Source of the DNA: Gemmatimonadaceae bacterium
GTDB taxonomy: Bacteria; Gemmatimonadota; Gemmatimonadetes; Gemmatimonadales; Gemmatimonadaceae
DNA: 64,000 bases
Reading direction: 5' to 3'
NCBI GenBank assembly: GCA_030835125.1
Contig: JAUQWM010000012.1
Span: 115,718-179,717 of the forward strand
Shown here: in pieces, positions 25,230-34,943 of the stretch
How positions within the stretch are numbered: position 1 is the first letter of the stretch
Layout: every line of letters begins with the position of its first letter
Made by a program: the position numbers and the translations under genes
The notes under the pieces: generated by a model
What the model was told of the DNA's origin: nothing
Databases searched by the model: none
What the model saw: only the letters and a program-made list of their open reading frames with translations

Positions 25230-26092
25230 GGGTCCACATCCTGGGATCGGGCAGCGAAGGCAATGCCACGGTCCTCGAGAGCGCGCAGCAGCGGATCCTG
25301 ATCGACGCCGGCTTCGGCGTCCGCAACCTCGCCCAGCGGCTGAAGAGCGTGGGGATCGAGCCGGAGTCGATCAGCGCGTTGATCGTCACCCATGAGCACC
25401 AGGACCACGTGCGCGGCGCGGGCGCGGCAGCGCGGCGCTGGAACCTGCCGGTCTACGCGACCGCGGGCACGCTCAAGTCGAAGCCGACGGGCGACGTCGG
25501 ACGGGGGACGGGAGAGAGCGCGATGCCGGTCTCCGTCGCCATCGAGCCGACCGCGGGCCGGAAGAAGAAGCGGATCGTGAAGCACGTGGTCGACACGCGG
25601 ACCGAGGTGCAGCTCGACGACTTCACGATCCGGTTCATCCGCGCGCCGCACGACGCGCGCGAGCCGGTCTCGCTGATCGCCACGGTGAAGTCGACCGGGG
25701 AGCGGGTCGGCATCGCCTACGACATCGGGCACATCACGGAACGGTTCATCAGCCACTTCACCGAGGTCGACGTGCTGCTGGTGGAGTCGAACCATGACGA
25801 GGCGATGCTGCGCACGGGACCGTACCCGTGGTCGCTGAAGCAGCGGGTGGCGGGACCGAACGGCCACCTGAGCAACGCGGAGTGCGGCCTGATGGCGAAA
25901 GCCTGTGTGCACCGGGGGCTCCGCCACCTGGTGCTGTGCCACCTCAGCAAGGTGAACAACAAGCCGGACATGGCGCTGCGGGCCATGCGTTCGGCGCTGA
26001 AGGGGACGGGGTTCCGGGGATCGCTTCAGGCGGCACCGCAGGACCGGGCGTTGACGCTGGGGGGAGTGGCGCAGATGGAACTGGCCCTGTGA
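25226..26092 (+). CDS. Metallo-beta-lactamase-fold hydrolase of the YycJ/WalJ type
   Basis: A 288-residue protein that starts RVHILGSGSEGNATVLES, as YycJ-type proteins do. It has the metal motif THEHQDHVRGAG (HxHxDH), a second histidine in RAPHDAREPVSL and aspartate in IAYDIGHIT, then VDVLLVESNHDEAML and HLVLCHLSKVNN. Members are probable 5'-exonucleases or phosphodiesterases with a two-metal site. An insert of about 30 basic residues (GRKKKRIVKHVV) lies between the first and second metal motifs. The GTG start overlaps the previous stop (GTGA), and its own stop overlaps the next start. Confidence 0.85.
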   Translation: MRVHILGSGSEGNATVLESAQQRILIDAGFGVRNLAQRLKSVGIEPESISALIVTHEHQDHVRGAGAAARRWNLPVYATAGTLKSKPTGDVGRGTGESAMPVSVAIEPTAGRKKKRIVKHVVDTRTEVQLDDFTIRFIRAPHDAREPVSLIATVKSTGERVGIAYDIGHITERFISHFTEVDVLLVESNHDEAMLRTGPYPWSLKQRVAGPNGHLSNAECGLMAKACVHRGLRHLVLCHLSKVNNKPDMALRAMRSALKGTGFRGSLQAAPQDRALTLGGVAQMELAL

Positions 26093-27795
26093 GTGGTTGG
26101 GGAGCGCAAACACTTTTCGCCATGACTGTCGCCCTCACCGCGTCCGCTCAGCAAGCTCCCGCCCGCACTCCCCTGCCCGTCCCGGGGCGCTCGATCGTCA
26201 CCACCACACTCGGGATCGTGGCGGCGAGCCAGCCGCTGGCGGCGAAGGCCGGGGCGGAGATGCTGGATCGTGGCGGGAATGCGATCGATGCCGCGATCGC
26301 CGCCAACGCGGTCCTCGGGCTGGTCGAGCCGCACATGAACGGCGTCGGCGGCGACCTGTTCGCCATCATCTATGAGGCAAAGACGGGGAAGCTGCACGGC
26401 CTGAACGCTTCCGGCTGGGCGCCAACGGGCCTGACACCGGCGCTGCTGGCGGAGCGTGGGCTGGCACGGATGCCTAACAACGGGATCTTCTCGGTCACGG
26501 TGCCCGGCGCCGTCGCGGGCTGGGATGCCCTGCGGAGCCGGTTCGGCACCAAGACGTTCAGCGAACTCCTCGGACCGGCGATCTGGTACGCCGAGCACGG
26601 CTTCCCGGTGAGCGAGGTGATCGCGGGCGAGTGGGGCGAGCAGGTCCGCAAGCTCTCAGCGACGCCGGAAGCGAAGGCGACCTACTTCCTGGGCGACGGC
26701 CCGCCGAAGTTCGGGGAGGTGTTCCGGAACCCCAACCTGGCGGCAACGCTCACGCGCATCGCCGAGCATGGCCGCGACGGGTTCTACCACGGGGCGACCG
26801 CGGAGGCGATCCTCTCCCTCTCGAAGAGCGCGGGCGGGACGATGACGGCCGCGGACCTCGCGGAGTTCGAGGTCGAGTGGCAGGAGCCGATCAGGACGAC
26901 GTACCGCGGCTGGACGGTGTACGAGATGCCGCCGCAGGGCCAGGGCATCGCGGCCCTGATGATGCTCAACATCATGGAACGCTATCCGCTCGGCGAGTGG
27001 GGGTTCCACGACCCGCGGTCGCTGCACGTGATGATCGAGGCGAAGAAGCTGGCCTACGCCGACATGCTGAAGTACGTGGGCGACCCGAAGATCTCGACCG
27101 TGCCGGTGAGCCAGATGCTGTCGCGCGAGCATGCGGCGGCGCGGGCATCGCTCCTGTCACTGTCGAAGGCGGCGTGCGACGTCATGCCCGCCGCGATCGC
27201 GGGGCTGGAGGGCGCGCACGGCGGGGACACGATCTACCTCACGGTGATCGACGCCGAGGGCAACATCGTATCGCTGATCCAGAGCATCTACTCCGCGTTC
27301 GGCTCCGGGCTGGTGCCGCCGAAGGCGGGGTTCGCACTGCACAACCGCGGGGCGCTGTTCACCATCGAACCGGGACAGCCGAACACGCTGGCGCCGCGCA
27401 AGCGGCCGCTGCACACGATCATCCCGGCGTTCATGGAGAAGGACGGCACGCGCATCGGGTTCGGCATCATGGGTGGCTGGACGCAGTCCCAGGCGCATGC
27501 GCAGTTCGTGTCGAACATCGCGGACCACGGGATGACGATCCAGCAGGCGCTGGAGGCGGGCCGCTTCGTCAAGAACTCGTTCCGCGGGTGCGATGTCCAG
27601 GTCGAGGCGCTGGTCCCGGCGCTGTCGATCGAGGGACTGAAGGCGCTGGGGCACGAGGTGCGCCTGGTGCCGCCGCGGACGGACACGTTCGGCCGGGGTC
27701 AGGTGGTGATGAGCAATCCTTCGGGCGTGCATTTCGGGGCTTCGGAGCCGCGGCACGACGGGGGAGCGATACCACAGAGTCCGATACGACGGTAG
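26089..27795 (+). CDS. ggt: Gamma-glutamyltransferase-family exported hydrolase
   Basis: A 568-residue N-terminal-nucleophile hydrolase acting on gamma-glutamyl compounds such as glutathione. It has a signal peptide (QTLFAMTVALTASAQQ), the family start AEMLDRGGNAIDAAIAANAV then HMNGVGGDLF, and PPQGQGIAALMMLNIME. The self-processing site is in AHGGDTIYLTVIDAEGNIVS; the catalytic threonine is the T of GDT. PLHTIIPAFMEKDGTR and GIMGGWTQSQAHAQ follow. The GTG start overlaps the previous stop (GTGA). It is the last gene of the convoy; about 780 bases without genes follow. Confidence 0.92.
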   Translation: MSGWGAQTLFAMTVALTASAQQAPARTPLPVPGRSIVTTTLGIVAASQPLAAKAGAEMLDRGGNAIDAAIAANAVLGLVEPHMNGVGGDLFAIIYEAKTGKLHGLNASGWAPTGLTPALLAERGLARMPNNGIFSVTVPGAVAGWDALRSRFGTKTFSELLGPAIWYAEHGFPVSEVIAGEWGEQVRKLSATPEAKATYFLGDGPPKFGEVFRNPNLAATLTRIAEHGRDGFYHGATAEAILSLSKSAGGTMTAADLAEFEVEWQEPIRTTYRGWTVYEMPPQGQGIAALMMLNIMERYPLGEWGFHDPRSLHVMIEAKKLAYADMLKYVGDPKISTVPVSQMLSREHAAARASLLSLSKAACDVMPAAIAGLEGAHGGDTIYLTVIDAEGNIVSLIQSIYSAFGSGLVPPKAGFALHNRGALFTIEPGQPNTLAPRKRPLHTIIPAFMEKDGTRIGFGIMGGWTQSQAHAQFVSNIADHGMTIQQALEAGRFVKNSFRGCDVQVEALVPALSIEGLKALGHEVRLVPPRTDTFGRGQVVMSNPSGVHFGASEPRHDGGAIPQSPIRR

Positions 27796-27890
27796 GCTGG
27801 GTTTTCTCGGGCTGGTGGCACGCGGGAACAGCTCACGAGCCTGACGAGTTTCCATCTCCTGCCGTGCGCGTTGTGACGGCTCCAACAGCA

Positions 27891-28575
27891 TTGACCACAG
27901 GGGACACGGAGGTCACGGGGGGTTCGCTCTTCAGGACCTTGATGCTTGCCGTGATGGCGATCGTGTTGGCCGCTTCCTGACAGACGCTTCACGATCGGGG
28001 CTCGGGACGACTCGGCGCAGTTCTCTGTGATCTCTGTGTACCCTGTGGTGAATGCTTTCTACGGTTGATGCTCCTGGGAGGTTCGGAGTGCCATTCTCCT
28101 GCAACGGCATTTCACCACAGAGGACACGGAGGTCACGGGGGGTTCGTTCTTCAGGACCTTGATGCTTGCCGTGATGGCGATCGTGTTGGCCGCTTCCTGA
28201 CAGGAGCTTCACGATCGGGGCTCGGGACGACTCGGCGCAGTTCTCTGTGATCTCAGTGTTCCCTGTGGTGAATGCTTTCTGTGGTTGATGCTCCTGGCAG
28301 GTTCGGAGTGCCATTCTCCTGAAAACGGCATTTCACCACAGGGGACACGGAGGTCACGGGGGGTTCACTCTTCAGGACCTTGATGCTTGCCGTGATGGCA
28401 ATCGTGTTGGCCGCTTCCTGACAGGAGCTTCACGATCGGGACTCGGGACGGCTCGGCAGTCCTCTTCGCCCTCAACCTAGGGCTGGTTAGGTGTCCATCA
28501 AACCGGGTCAACCCCACCGTGTCCCCTGTGGTCACATGCTTCCGGGTTGATCCGTGTCCCCTGTTGTAAGCTCCC
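27891..28575. repeat. About three tandem copies of a 220-bp unit with inverted ends
   Basis: Units start at 27891, 28111 and 28332 (periods 220 and 221). Each opens with TTCACCACAGGGGACACGG followed by AGGTCAC. The first two close with GTGATCTCTGTG and CCCTGTGGTGAATGC, nearly the reverse complement of the opening, so each can fold back on itself. The third copy is altered in its second half. Between the ends all carry the same core (CTTCAGGACCTTGATGCTTG). Short frames inside are repeated with the unit and have no protein pattern. The terminal sequence also occurs between gatA and gatB (14886-14923). Confidence 0.9.
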
Positions 28576-28580
28576 AGCGG

Positions 28581-29885
28581 TCAGAAGAACCTCGGGTTGA
28601 CGACGTTGTTGAAGATCGAACCGAAGGTGTACGTGAACCCGAAGAATGCGTTGTACTCGTAGCCCGTCAGGAGCGCCCTCCGCCGCAGCAGCACGTCCGC
28701 CTGGTCCCGTTCTCCCTTCGGCAGGTAGACCTGGTCGTGGATCCAGCTGTAGCTACCACCGAAGCGCACGCTGAACCCACGGAACAGCCGCACGCTGAGG
28801 TTCCCTGACAACTCCGTGCTCTGCTTGGACCCGTCGCTCAAATAGCCCCGGTGCTCGAGCCGCACGTTGCTCTGCCCCCACGGCTGGCGGGTCGCATACT
28901 CGGCGGCGGTCATGTACATCGGGAACGTCTCGCGCAGCTTGTCGAAGATCGTCGAGTCCTTGTAGACGAACGCATCGACCCCGGCGCCGACCTGCAGGGC
29001 CAGGTACCGCCGGGTCGACTCGTCGTAGTTGAACACGTTGTACTCGAACGCCGGCATGAACTCCACGCGCAGCTTCTGGTTCCGGAACGTCTCTGAGCCC
29101 ACCGCGCTCCGGAAGCCCGTCGACATGTGGCCGCCCAGGCTCTTCACCACGACCATCTCCGACCCCCAGCTTCGCTGCCGGTTGAAGATGGTGTCCGCCG
29201 AGACCACGTTGCCCTCGTCGTCGAAATCCTCGTCGATGGCCCGTTCGCTCTCGTAGTTGAATCGCGACTCGAACTCCACCTTCCACTCGGCCGTGGTCCG
29301 GTTGGCGTTGAACTCGGCGTCGACTTCGCGATTGCGATAGTTCTGCTCGCCACTCACGTCCCCGCTGACGTCGAACTCGAAGACCCAGGCCTTCCATCGA
29401 TCGTGGGACGGAAGGGTCTGCGGGCCCGGGGTGTTCGCGACCACCTCGGGCGCGAGGATGCGAAGCGCTTGGGCGCCGGGTGTGCGGGCCACGAACGGCA
29501 CAAGGCCCAGGGCCAGCGTCCGCGTCAGGCCACGGCGCTCCTCGTCATTGGTCGAGGTCGCATTCGTGGTGAACGTCAACGTGTCACCGCGACCGACGAA
29601 TCCCCGGAGGCCCATGAAGGCGAGCGTGAAGGCATCGCCACCTCCGCCCGCGTCCTGCGACGTCACCAGGACGTGCACATCGGCCACCGTCCTGTCGCGC
29701 ACCCAGTTCACGAAGGCAATTTCTGTGCGGATGTACTGGGTATCGCACCCGTCGTCACAGTCGAGGTAGACAGCGATCGTCGCCGCTGGCGGCTGGGTCG
29801 ATTGCTGTTGTCCGCGTCCCTCCGCAGGAAGCACCGAGGTGCCGGTCAGCACGCCAAGAGCCGTCCGTCGAGCCCAACGCATCAT
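28581..29885 (-). CDS. Probable outer-membrane beta-barrel protein of unknown function
   Basis: A 434-residue exported protein with a signal peptide (RRTALGVLTGTSVLPAEGRG). The first part (IAVYLDCDDGCDTQYIRTEI, then FVNWVRDRTVADVHVLVTSQ) is a small domain with a cysteine pair. The rest shows alternating strands ending in aromatic residues (EWKVEFESRFNY, LRVEFMPAFEYNVFNY, SVRFGGSYSWIH, YEYNAFFGFTYTFGS) and ends in phenylalanine, which fits an outer-membrane barrel. The ATG at 29885 has GGAGG 6 bases upstream. Function is unknown; the type is common in Gemmatimonadota and Bacteroidota. Confidence 0.72.
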   Translation of the reverse strand: MMRWARRTALGVLTGTSVLPAEGRGQQQSTQPPAATIAVYLDCDDGCDTQYIRTEIAFVNWVRDRTVADVHVLVTSQDAGGGGDAFTLAFMGLRGFVGRGDTLTFTTNATSTNDEERRGLTRTLALGLVPFVARTPGAQALRILAPEVVANTPGPQTLPSHDRWKAWVFEFDVSGDVSGEQNYRNREVDAEFNANRTTAEWKVEFESRFNYESERAIDEDFDDEGNVVSADTIFNRQRSWGSEMVVVKSLGGHMSTGFRSAVGSETFRNQKLRVEFMPAFEYNVFNYDESTRRYLALQVGAGVDAFVYKDSTIFDKLRETFPMYMTAAEYATRQPWGQSNVRLEHRGYLSDGSKQSTELSGNLSVRLFRGFSVRFGGSYSWIHDQVYLPKGERDQADVLLRRRALLTGYEYNAFFGFTYTFGSIFNNVVNPRFF

Positions 29886-29968
29886 CCCCACCCTCCAGAG
29901 CGATCCGGGTACGCGTCAACACAGAACACGCAGGTTGCACTGGTGACCGCCGGAGGGCAAGCGAAAAA

Positions 29969-29995
29969 CGGGCTGACGATGGTGCCGTCAGCCCG
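29969..29995 (-). terminator. Rho-independent terminator of the fused MFS/spermidine-synthase gene
   Basis: A perfect 10-bp stem CGGGCTGACG/CGTCAGCCCG with a 7-base loop. On the minus strand it is followed directly by TTTTT. It lies about 55 bases after the stop at 30049. Confidence 0.88.
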
Positions 29996-30048
29996 CTCTC
30001 ATCCCGCACTCACCATGGGACCCGCTGCACGCGGGCAACCTGCCTGCA

Positions 30049-32496
30049 TCAGTACCGGTTCATGATCGCCGCCGAGAGCAACTGCAGTCGCTCTGGGGAC
30101 CCGACGAACAGGTCCTGCGGGACGGCGCGGTACTGGAGGATCTCCGAGTAGATCTGCGCCTGCTCGTACTTGTTGACGCCGAGTCCGGCCAGGTACTGGA
30201 GGCGCAGGTTGCGATCGCGATTGACCTGCGCGTCGGCCAGCCACGGCTGGAGCTGCGGCCCCTGTGCGGCGAACGTCGAGAGCAGCTCGACGCCGCTGTA
30301 GAAGCCGATCTCGGACAGCGACTGGGCCACGTTCGCGAATCTCGGATCCGCCAGGCGCTGTTCGATGCGGTCGACGTCGATCTTCGCGTCACCGTTCACG
30401 CCGAGCAGGACGACATCGTAGCCACCGCCCTGGTGCGTGTTCCCGAAGATCATCCCGTTGGGGAAGACCTCGAGGAAGGTCGCGATCTCGCTCTTCACCG
30501 CCTGCGTGCCGCTTTCATACAACTGGACGAAGACGGTGATCACGCCGCCGGGGTTCAGGTGGTCCTTGATCACCTGGAAGAACTCCTTCGTGTACAGCGT
30601 CGCGGCGCCCTTCACCCACGGATCGAACGGGTCCGACGTGATGGCGTCGAACTTCCGGCGCGAGGTCAGCAGGTAGTGGCGGGCATCGTCGATCTGGACG
30701 TGCACCTTGGGATTGCGCACGACGTCGTAGTTGTGCTCGGAGAAGTACGTCGACACGACCTCGGGCACGAGCGGCTCGATCTCGGCGATCACCACCGAGT
30801 CCACGATGGGGCTGATGCTGACCGCGCCTGCCGTGACGCCAGCGCCGCAACCGATCACCAGCACGCTGCGCGGGTTCTCGGGGACGAGCGTGGTCAGGTG
30901 CCCGAGCATGCGCTGCAGGCGCATGTCCTGCGGCAGGCTGGAGGCCTGCACCTTGCCCGCGTTATGGTAGTTCAGGGCGCCGCTGGCTTCACGCGACACC
31001 GCCATCGACGAGTTCATGCCTTCGCCGACGTAGATGAACTCCCCGTGGCTCCCGCGCCAGGTGACCGCGTACCGACCATAGGCGACGAGCAGCGGCGGGA
31101 TCGACGGCACCGACGCCACCAGGAGCGCGGTGAGGGCGATGGTCAGCATGCCGTACAGGCCACCGCGCGGGGACATCTGGAGCCGCCCGGACTCGCGCGA
31201 CAACTCGAGCGTGAACATGACCAGCGCGCTGATCGCGGCAACGACCATCAGGGCGCGCTGGCTGCCCTGCGTGCCCAGCGTGGCGATGGCGACGAGGCTG
31301 GCGAGCATGGCGCCGAAGATCGCGCCCACCGTGTTGGCGGAGTACACGTAGCCGACAAGGCGACCGGGGTCCTGGTCCTTGTCGGCGACCGAGGCGAGGG
31401 CCAGCGGGAAGCTCATGCCCCACAGGATCGCGCCCGGGAGCACGACCCAGAGCGCGCGCACCAGGTCGATCTGGAACGTCGCCATGGAATCCGGCGCCAG
31501 CGCCGGGTTCACCGGCCAGTTCGGCAGCGCCACCATCTGCGAGTACGCGGCCCAGGCCAGGGCGACCACGAGGAGCAGTTGGCACATGCCCAGCGCGGCG
31601 CGGGGGTTCCTGATGGTCTTCGCGAGCGCGGCGCCGGCGCTGCTGCCGGCCCCGAGTCCCATGAGGAAGGCCGCGAGGATCAGCGAGAACGTGTAGACCG
31701 TGCCGCCGAGGAGCAGCGTGAGCAGCCGCGTCCAGACCACCTGGGCGCCCAGGGCGGTGAATCCCGAGAGGGCGATCGTGAGGTACACCGGCCACGCACC
31801 CTTCGGCATTGCCGCCGACGCGGACGACGCGTCGCTCACCGGTGGCGTGTGTGGCGTCACCTTCGCGTAGGTCAGCGCGAGCAGGCCGACGCCGAAGTTG
31901 ATCGCCGCGGCGACGAACGTCGCGAAGGTGACGTCGTGGTCCCGCAGCAGGTAGAAGCCGGCGAGCAGCGTCCCGAAGACCGCGCCGATGATGTTGCCGC
32001 CATAGAAGAACCCGAGCCAGGACACGCCGCTCGGCGTGGCCGTGACGTAGCGCGCGATCGCCGGGAGCGTGGCGCCCATCATCAGGGTCGGCGGCAGCAG
32101 GCAGAGGGCAGCGATGAGGCCACGGATCAGCAGTCCGCCGAAGCCGGGTCCGCCGATGGTCGTGTACAGGCCGCCCGCGTACGGGAGGATGAACAGGATG
32201 ACCAGCCCCATGATCCCGATGCCGATCTCGAGGAGCGCGTAGATCCGGACCGGGTGCTGGCTGGGCTTCACGAACCGCGGCAGGAGCAGGCTGCCCAGGC
32301 ACATGCCGCCCATGAAGGTGCCGAGCAGCACCCCTAACGAGATGGCGCTGGACCCGAGGCTGAGGGACAGCATCTGGAACCAGACGACCTCGTAGACCAG
32401 GGCCGCGCACCCGCTGCCGACGAACAGCAGGATGAGGGCGGGCAGGAACGGGGCGGCGGGCGTGCCCGGGGACGTCTGGGTGGTGGCGGTGGCCAT
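30049..32496 (-). CDS. Fused MFS-like membrane protein and spermidine-synthase-like methyltransferase domain
   Basis: An 815-residue protein. The first ~500 residues contain 12-14 transmembrane segments (ALILLFVGSGCAALVYEVVW, LMMGATLPAI, VYSANTVGAIFGAMLAS). The C-terminal ~300 residues are a Rossmann spermidine-synthase fold: VLVIGCGAGVTAGAV, VVIAEIEPLV, QIDDARHYLL, DAITSDPFDPWVKGA. Such fusions are widespread, but the role (polyamine synthesis coupled to export is one proposal) is unproven. The ATG at 32496 is preferred; a GTG at 32532 would add 12 residues. A strong terminator follows. Confidence 0.85.
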   Translation of the reverse strand: MATATTQTSPGTPAAPFLPALILLFVGSGCAALVYEVVWFQMLSLSLGSSAISLGVLLGTFMGGMCLGSLLLPRFVKPSQHPVRIYALLEIGIGIMGLVILFILPYAGGLYTTIGGPGFGGLLIRGLIAALCLLPPTLMMGATLPAIARYVTATPSGVSWLGFFYGGNIIGAVFGTLLAGFYLLRDHDVTFATFVAAAINFGVGLLALTYAKVTPHTPPVSDASSASAAMPKGAWPVYLTIALSGFTALGAQVVWTRLLTLLLGGTVYTFSLILAAFLMGLGAGSSAGAALAKTIRNPRAALGMCQLLLVVALAWAAYSQMVALPNWPVNPALAPDSMATFQIDLVRALWVVLPGAILWGMSFPLALASVADKDQDPGRLVGYVYSANTVGAIFGAMLASLVAIATLGTQGSQRALMVVAAISALVMFTLELSRESGRLQMSPRGGLYGMLTIALTALLVASVPSIPPLLVAYGRYAVTWRGSHGEFIYVGEGMNSSMAVSREASGALNYHNAGKVQASSLPQDMRLQRMLGHLTTLVPENPRSVLVIGCGAGVTAGAVSISPIVDSVVIAEIEPLVPEVVSTYFSEHNYDVVRNPKVHVQIDDARHYLLTSRRKFDAITSDPFDPWVKGAATLYTKEFFQVIKDHLNPGGVITVFVQLYESGTQAVKSEIATFLEVFPNGMIFGNTHQGGGYDVVLLGVNGDAKIDVDRIEQRLADPRFANVAQSLSEIGFYSGVELLSTFAAQGPQLQPWLADAQVNRDRNLRLQYLAGLGVNKYEQAQIYSEILQYRAVPQDLFVGSPERLQLLSAAIMNRY

Positions 32497-32629
32497 GAAG
32501 GGGCGGTTGAAAGACGGGGGAATATGCGTCACGGGACACCGCCCCGCACAGGGCGAGGCGCATATCCGGTCCCGCCCTTACGTCGTGACGCCGCACAGCG
32601 TTGTGGCGCGCGCGGTTGCTCCCCCCGGG

Positions 32630-33013
32630 TCAGTTCCCGGCCGCCTCCACCCTCGCCTTTTCCAGCGCCGACAACAGGTCCGGCACCGAGACCGGCTTCC
32701 GGAGGATACGGATCACCCCTTCCTCGGGCGTCATGGCCAGCGCCTCCGGTGGGGCGTACGCCGTCATGAGGATCGACCGGGCTTCCGGCTGCCGCCGGTG
32801 GATTGCGCGCCACGCCTCCACCCCACTCAGGCGCGGCATGCGGACGTCCATGAGGTACAGGTGCACGTTCCCGGCCTCGCTCATCGAGACCGCGCCCTCC
32901 CCGTCATAGCTGCGGACGGTCTCCCATCCGTGAAGCTCGAGGATGTCGCACAGCGTCTGCACCATGTCGCGGTCGTCGTCCACTACCGCGACGCGTTTTC
33001 TCCCGTGATTCAC
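32630..33013 (-). CDS. Single-domain response regulator of the adjacent sensor kinase
   Basis: A 127-residue CheY-like receiver: VAVVDDDRDMVQTLCDILEL, the acceptor aspartate in LYLMDVRMPRLSGVEAW, threonine in ILMTAYAPPEA and lysine in ILRKPVSVPDLLSAL. The GTG start overlaps the kinase stop (GTGA), so kinase and regulator are cotranslated and are almost certainly cognate. There is no output domain. Confidence 0.93.
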   Translation of the reverse strand: MNHGRKRVAVVDDDRDMVQTLCDILELHGWETVRSYDGEGAVSMSEAGNVHLYLMDVRMPRLSGVEAWRAIHRRQPEARSILMTAYAPPEALAMTPEEGVIRILRKPVSVPDLLSALEKARVEAAGN

Positions 33014-34779
33014 TCAGCTCCACCCGCTGGAAGTTCGAGAGTGAATACGGCGCCGCCGTCCGGATGATTCACCACGGTGAGCGAGCCATCATTGGCGACC
33101 GCCAACGACCGGGAGACCGACAGGCCCAGCCCGATGCCGCGGGCCTTCGTGGTGTACAGCGGCTCGAAGATCTTCTCGGTCAGGTCGACCGGGACGCCGG
33201 GACCGTTGTCGCGCACGTCGATCCGGATCCGCCCCTGGCCATTCCTGGCGCGCACGGACAGGACACCGGGCTTGTCCGTCATGGCCTGCGCCGCGTTCGT
33301 CAGCAGGTTCACGAGGATCTGGCCGACCTGGTCGGGGTCCACGTGCGTCTTCGGCAGGCCCTTGTCGACGGACAGCTCGACGCGGACGTTCGGCGGGACG
33401 GTCACGCGCTGGAGCTGGTCGGCGAGCAGCATGGGCACGTCGACCAGCCGGCGTTGCGCCGACTTGCTGCGCGCCGAGTCGAGCAGGTCGGTGACGATCC
33501 GTTCCGAGAGCTTGATCTGCGCGTTGAGGAGTCGCAGGCACTCCTGCGTCTTGGGCGACGGCGCGTCGATGTTGCGCTCGAGGATGTACACGGCGTTCAT
33601 CATCACGCCGAGCGGGTTGCGGAGCTCGTGGCCCACGCTGCTGGCGAGCTGGCCGATGGTCGCCAGTTTCTCCTTCCGCAGCAGCTCGTCCTGGGTGTCG
33701 CGCAGTTGGGTCAGCGCGGCCTGGAGGTCGGCGGTGCGAGCCTGGATCCGCCGCTCGAGCTGGTCGTGCGAATCGCGGATGCTGTCGGCCATGGCGCTGA
33801 ACGAACGTGCCAGGCGGCCGACTTCATCGCGCCGTCCCACCTCCACCGGCCGTCGACTCAGGTCGCCGCCGGCGATGAACTCGGCGGTCGTGGTGAGTTC
33901 GGCGAGTGACGAGGTGACGCCGCGGCTCAACAAGGCCGCGGCGAGCATCGCCAGCACAAGGACGAGCACCGCGATCACGATGGACTGGCCCGAGAGCACC
34001 TTCAGGGGGCCAAGGATGTTCGCGTACGGGTACTCCACGAGTATCGACCACGGCGTGCCGGCGATCGGCGACGACACCTGCACGTTCGCGTCGAGTGCCT
34101 GACGAGTGCGCGCCTCGTCCCGGATCACCGGCGGGCGCAGGGTGTCGGACATCTCCGTCACGAGGGACCCATCGGTGTTCCCGATCAGCAGCGTTGCGCT
34201 CCGGCCGATGAGATCCGTCAGCAGGCGCAGGGATGCCGTGACCCGGGTCACCTGGCGCCACTGCACGAGTTGGCCGATCACCTTCCCGCTGTCCCGGACC
34301 GGCACGGCCACGAGGAAGCTGATACCGCCCGGCACCTGGCGGAACGGCTGGATGACTGGCTGGTCGATGGGGACCGGTCGCTCCACCGGTCCCTCGGGTA
34401 CCAGTTCCGGGGCGACGCCTTCCACGGGCCGACCCTGAGCGTCAAAGAGGCCGATTTTGACGCGCTGCGCCGTGTCGGGGCGGAGCCGTCGCATCGCCGC
34501 GTGCGCCTCGGGCGTGAGCGGCTTGCCCGGGTTCCGGAGCGCATTCACAACGGCGGGATGGCTCGCGACGGAGTCCGCCCGGCGCAGGAGGGCCCGCATA
34601 CTGGTGCTGGACAGTTCGGCAACCCGGTCTGCCGCGCGGTCAATCCGCTCGGTCGCTGCCTCGATGGCCGAACGCTTCGCCGCACTGTAGGCGAGGACAC
34701 TCAGGGTCACCATCGCGACCGCGAGGATCAGGCCGATGATGGCGGGAATCCGCCAGCGCAAGGACAGGCGATCGCTCAT
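33010..34779 (-). CDS. Sensor histidine kinase with extracytoplasmic sensor and HAMP domains
   Basis: A 589-residue kinase. TM1 is IPAIIGLILAVAMVTLSVLA; residues about 40-255 form a Cache-like periplasmic sensor (VKIGLFDAQGRPVEGV, SFLVAVPVRDSGKVIGQLVQ); TM2 is SIVIAVLVLVLAMLAAALL. A HAMP domain and coiled coil (RRIQARTADLQAALTQLRDT) lead to the H box LASSVGHELRNPLGVMMNAV, N box LVNLLTNAAQAM, G1 VRDNGPGVPVDL and G2 ARGIGLGLSVSRSLA. It phosphorylates the regulator encoded immediately downstream. The ligand is unknown. Confidence 0.94.
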   Translation of the reverse strand: MSDRLSLRWRIPAIIGLILAVAMVTLSVLAYSAAKRSAIEAATERIDRAADRVAELSSTSMRALLRRADSVASHPAVVNALRNPGKPLTPEAHAAMRRLRPDTAQRVKIGLFDAQGRPVEGVAPELVPEGPVERPVPIDQPVIQPFRQVPGGISFLVAVPVRDSGKVIGQLVQWRQVTRVTASLRLLTDLIGRSATLLIGNTDGSLVTEMSDTLRPPVIRDEARTRQALDANVQVSSPIAGTPWSILVEYPYANILGPLKVLSGQSIVIAVLVLVLAMLAAALLSRGVTSSLAELTTTAEFIAGGDLSRRPVEVGRRDEVGRLARSFSAMADSIRDSHDQLERRIQARTADLQAALTQLRDTQDELLRKEKLATIGQLASSVGHELRNPLGVMMNAVYILERNIDAPSPKTQECLRLLNAQIKLSERIVTDLLDSARSKSAQRRLVDVPMLLADQLQRVTVPPNVRVELSVDKGLPKTHVDPDQVGQILVNLLTNAAQAMTDKPGVLSVRARNGQGRIRIDVRDNGPGVPVDLTEKIFEPLYTTKARGIGLGLSVSRSLAVANDGSLTVVNHPDGGAVFTLELPAGGAE

Positions 34780-34943
34780 GCCCGCCCCGGGTCGCTTCCA
34801 GCGATTGTTTCGGGCCGTTCAGGGTGCATCGCGCGCCGTGGATACCTGATCAGGAAGCCGGTTGAGCCTGATTCGTCCAAGGGTTCTGAACAGACCAGTA
34901 TGGCATCTGGCGCGTGGAGCGCTATTGCTCTTAAGGGATAGGT

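Noticed and set aside
27891..28314. Short repeated frames in the 220-bp units as small genes
   Set aside because: They recur only because the DNA unit recurs, lack ribosome-binding sites and have no protein pattern.
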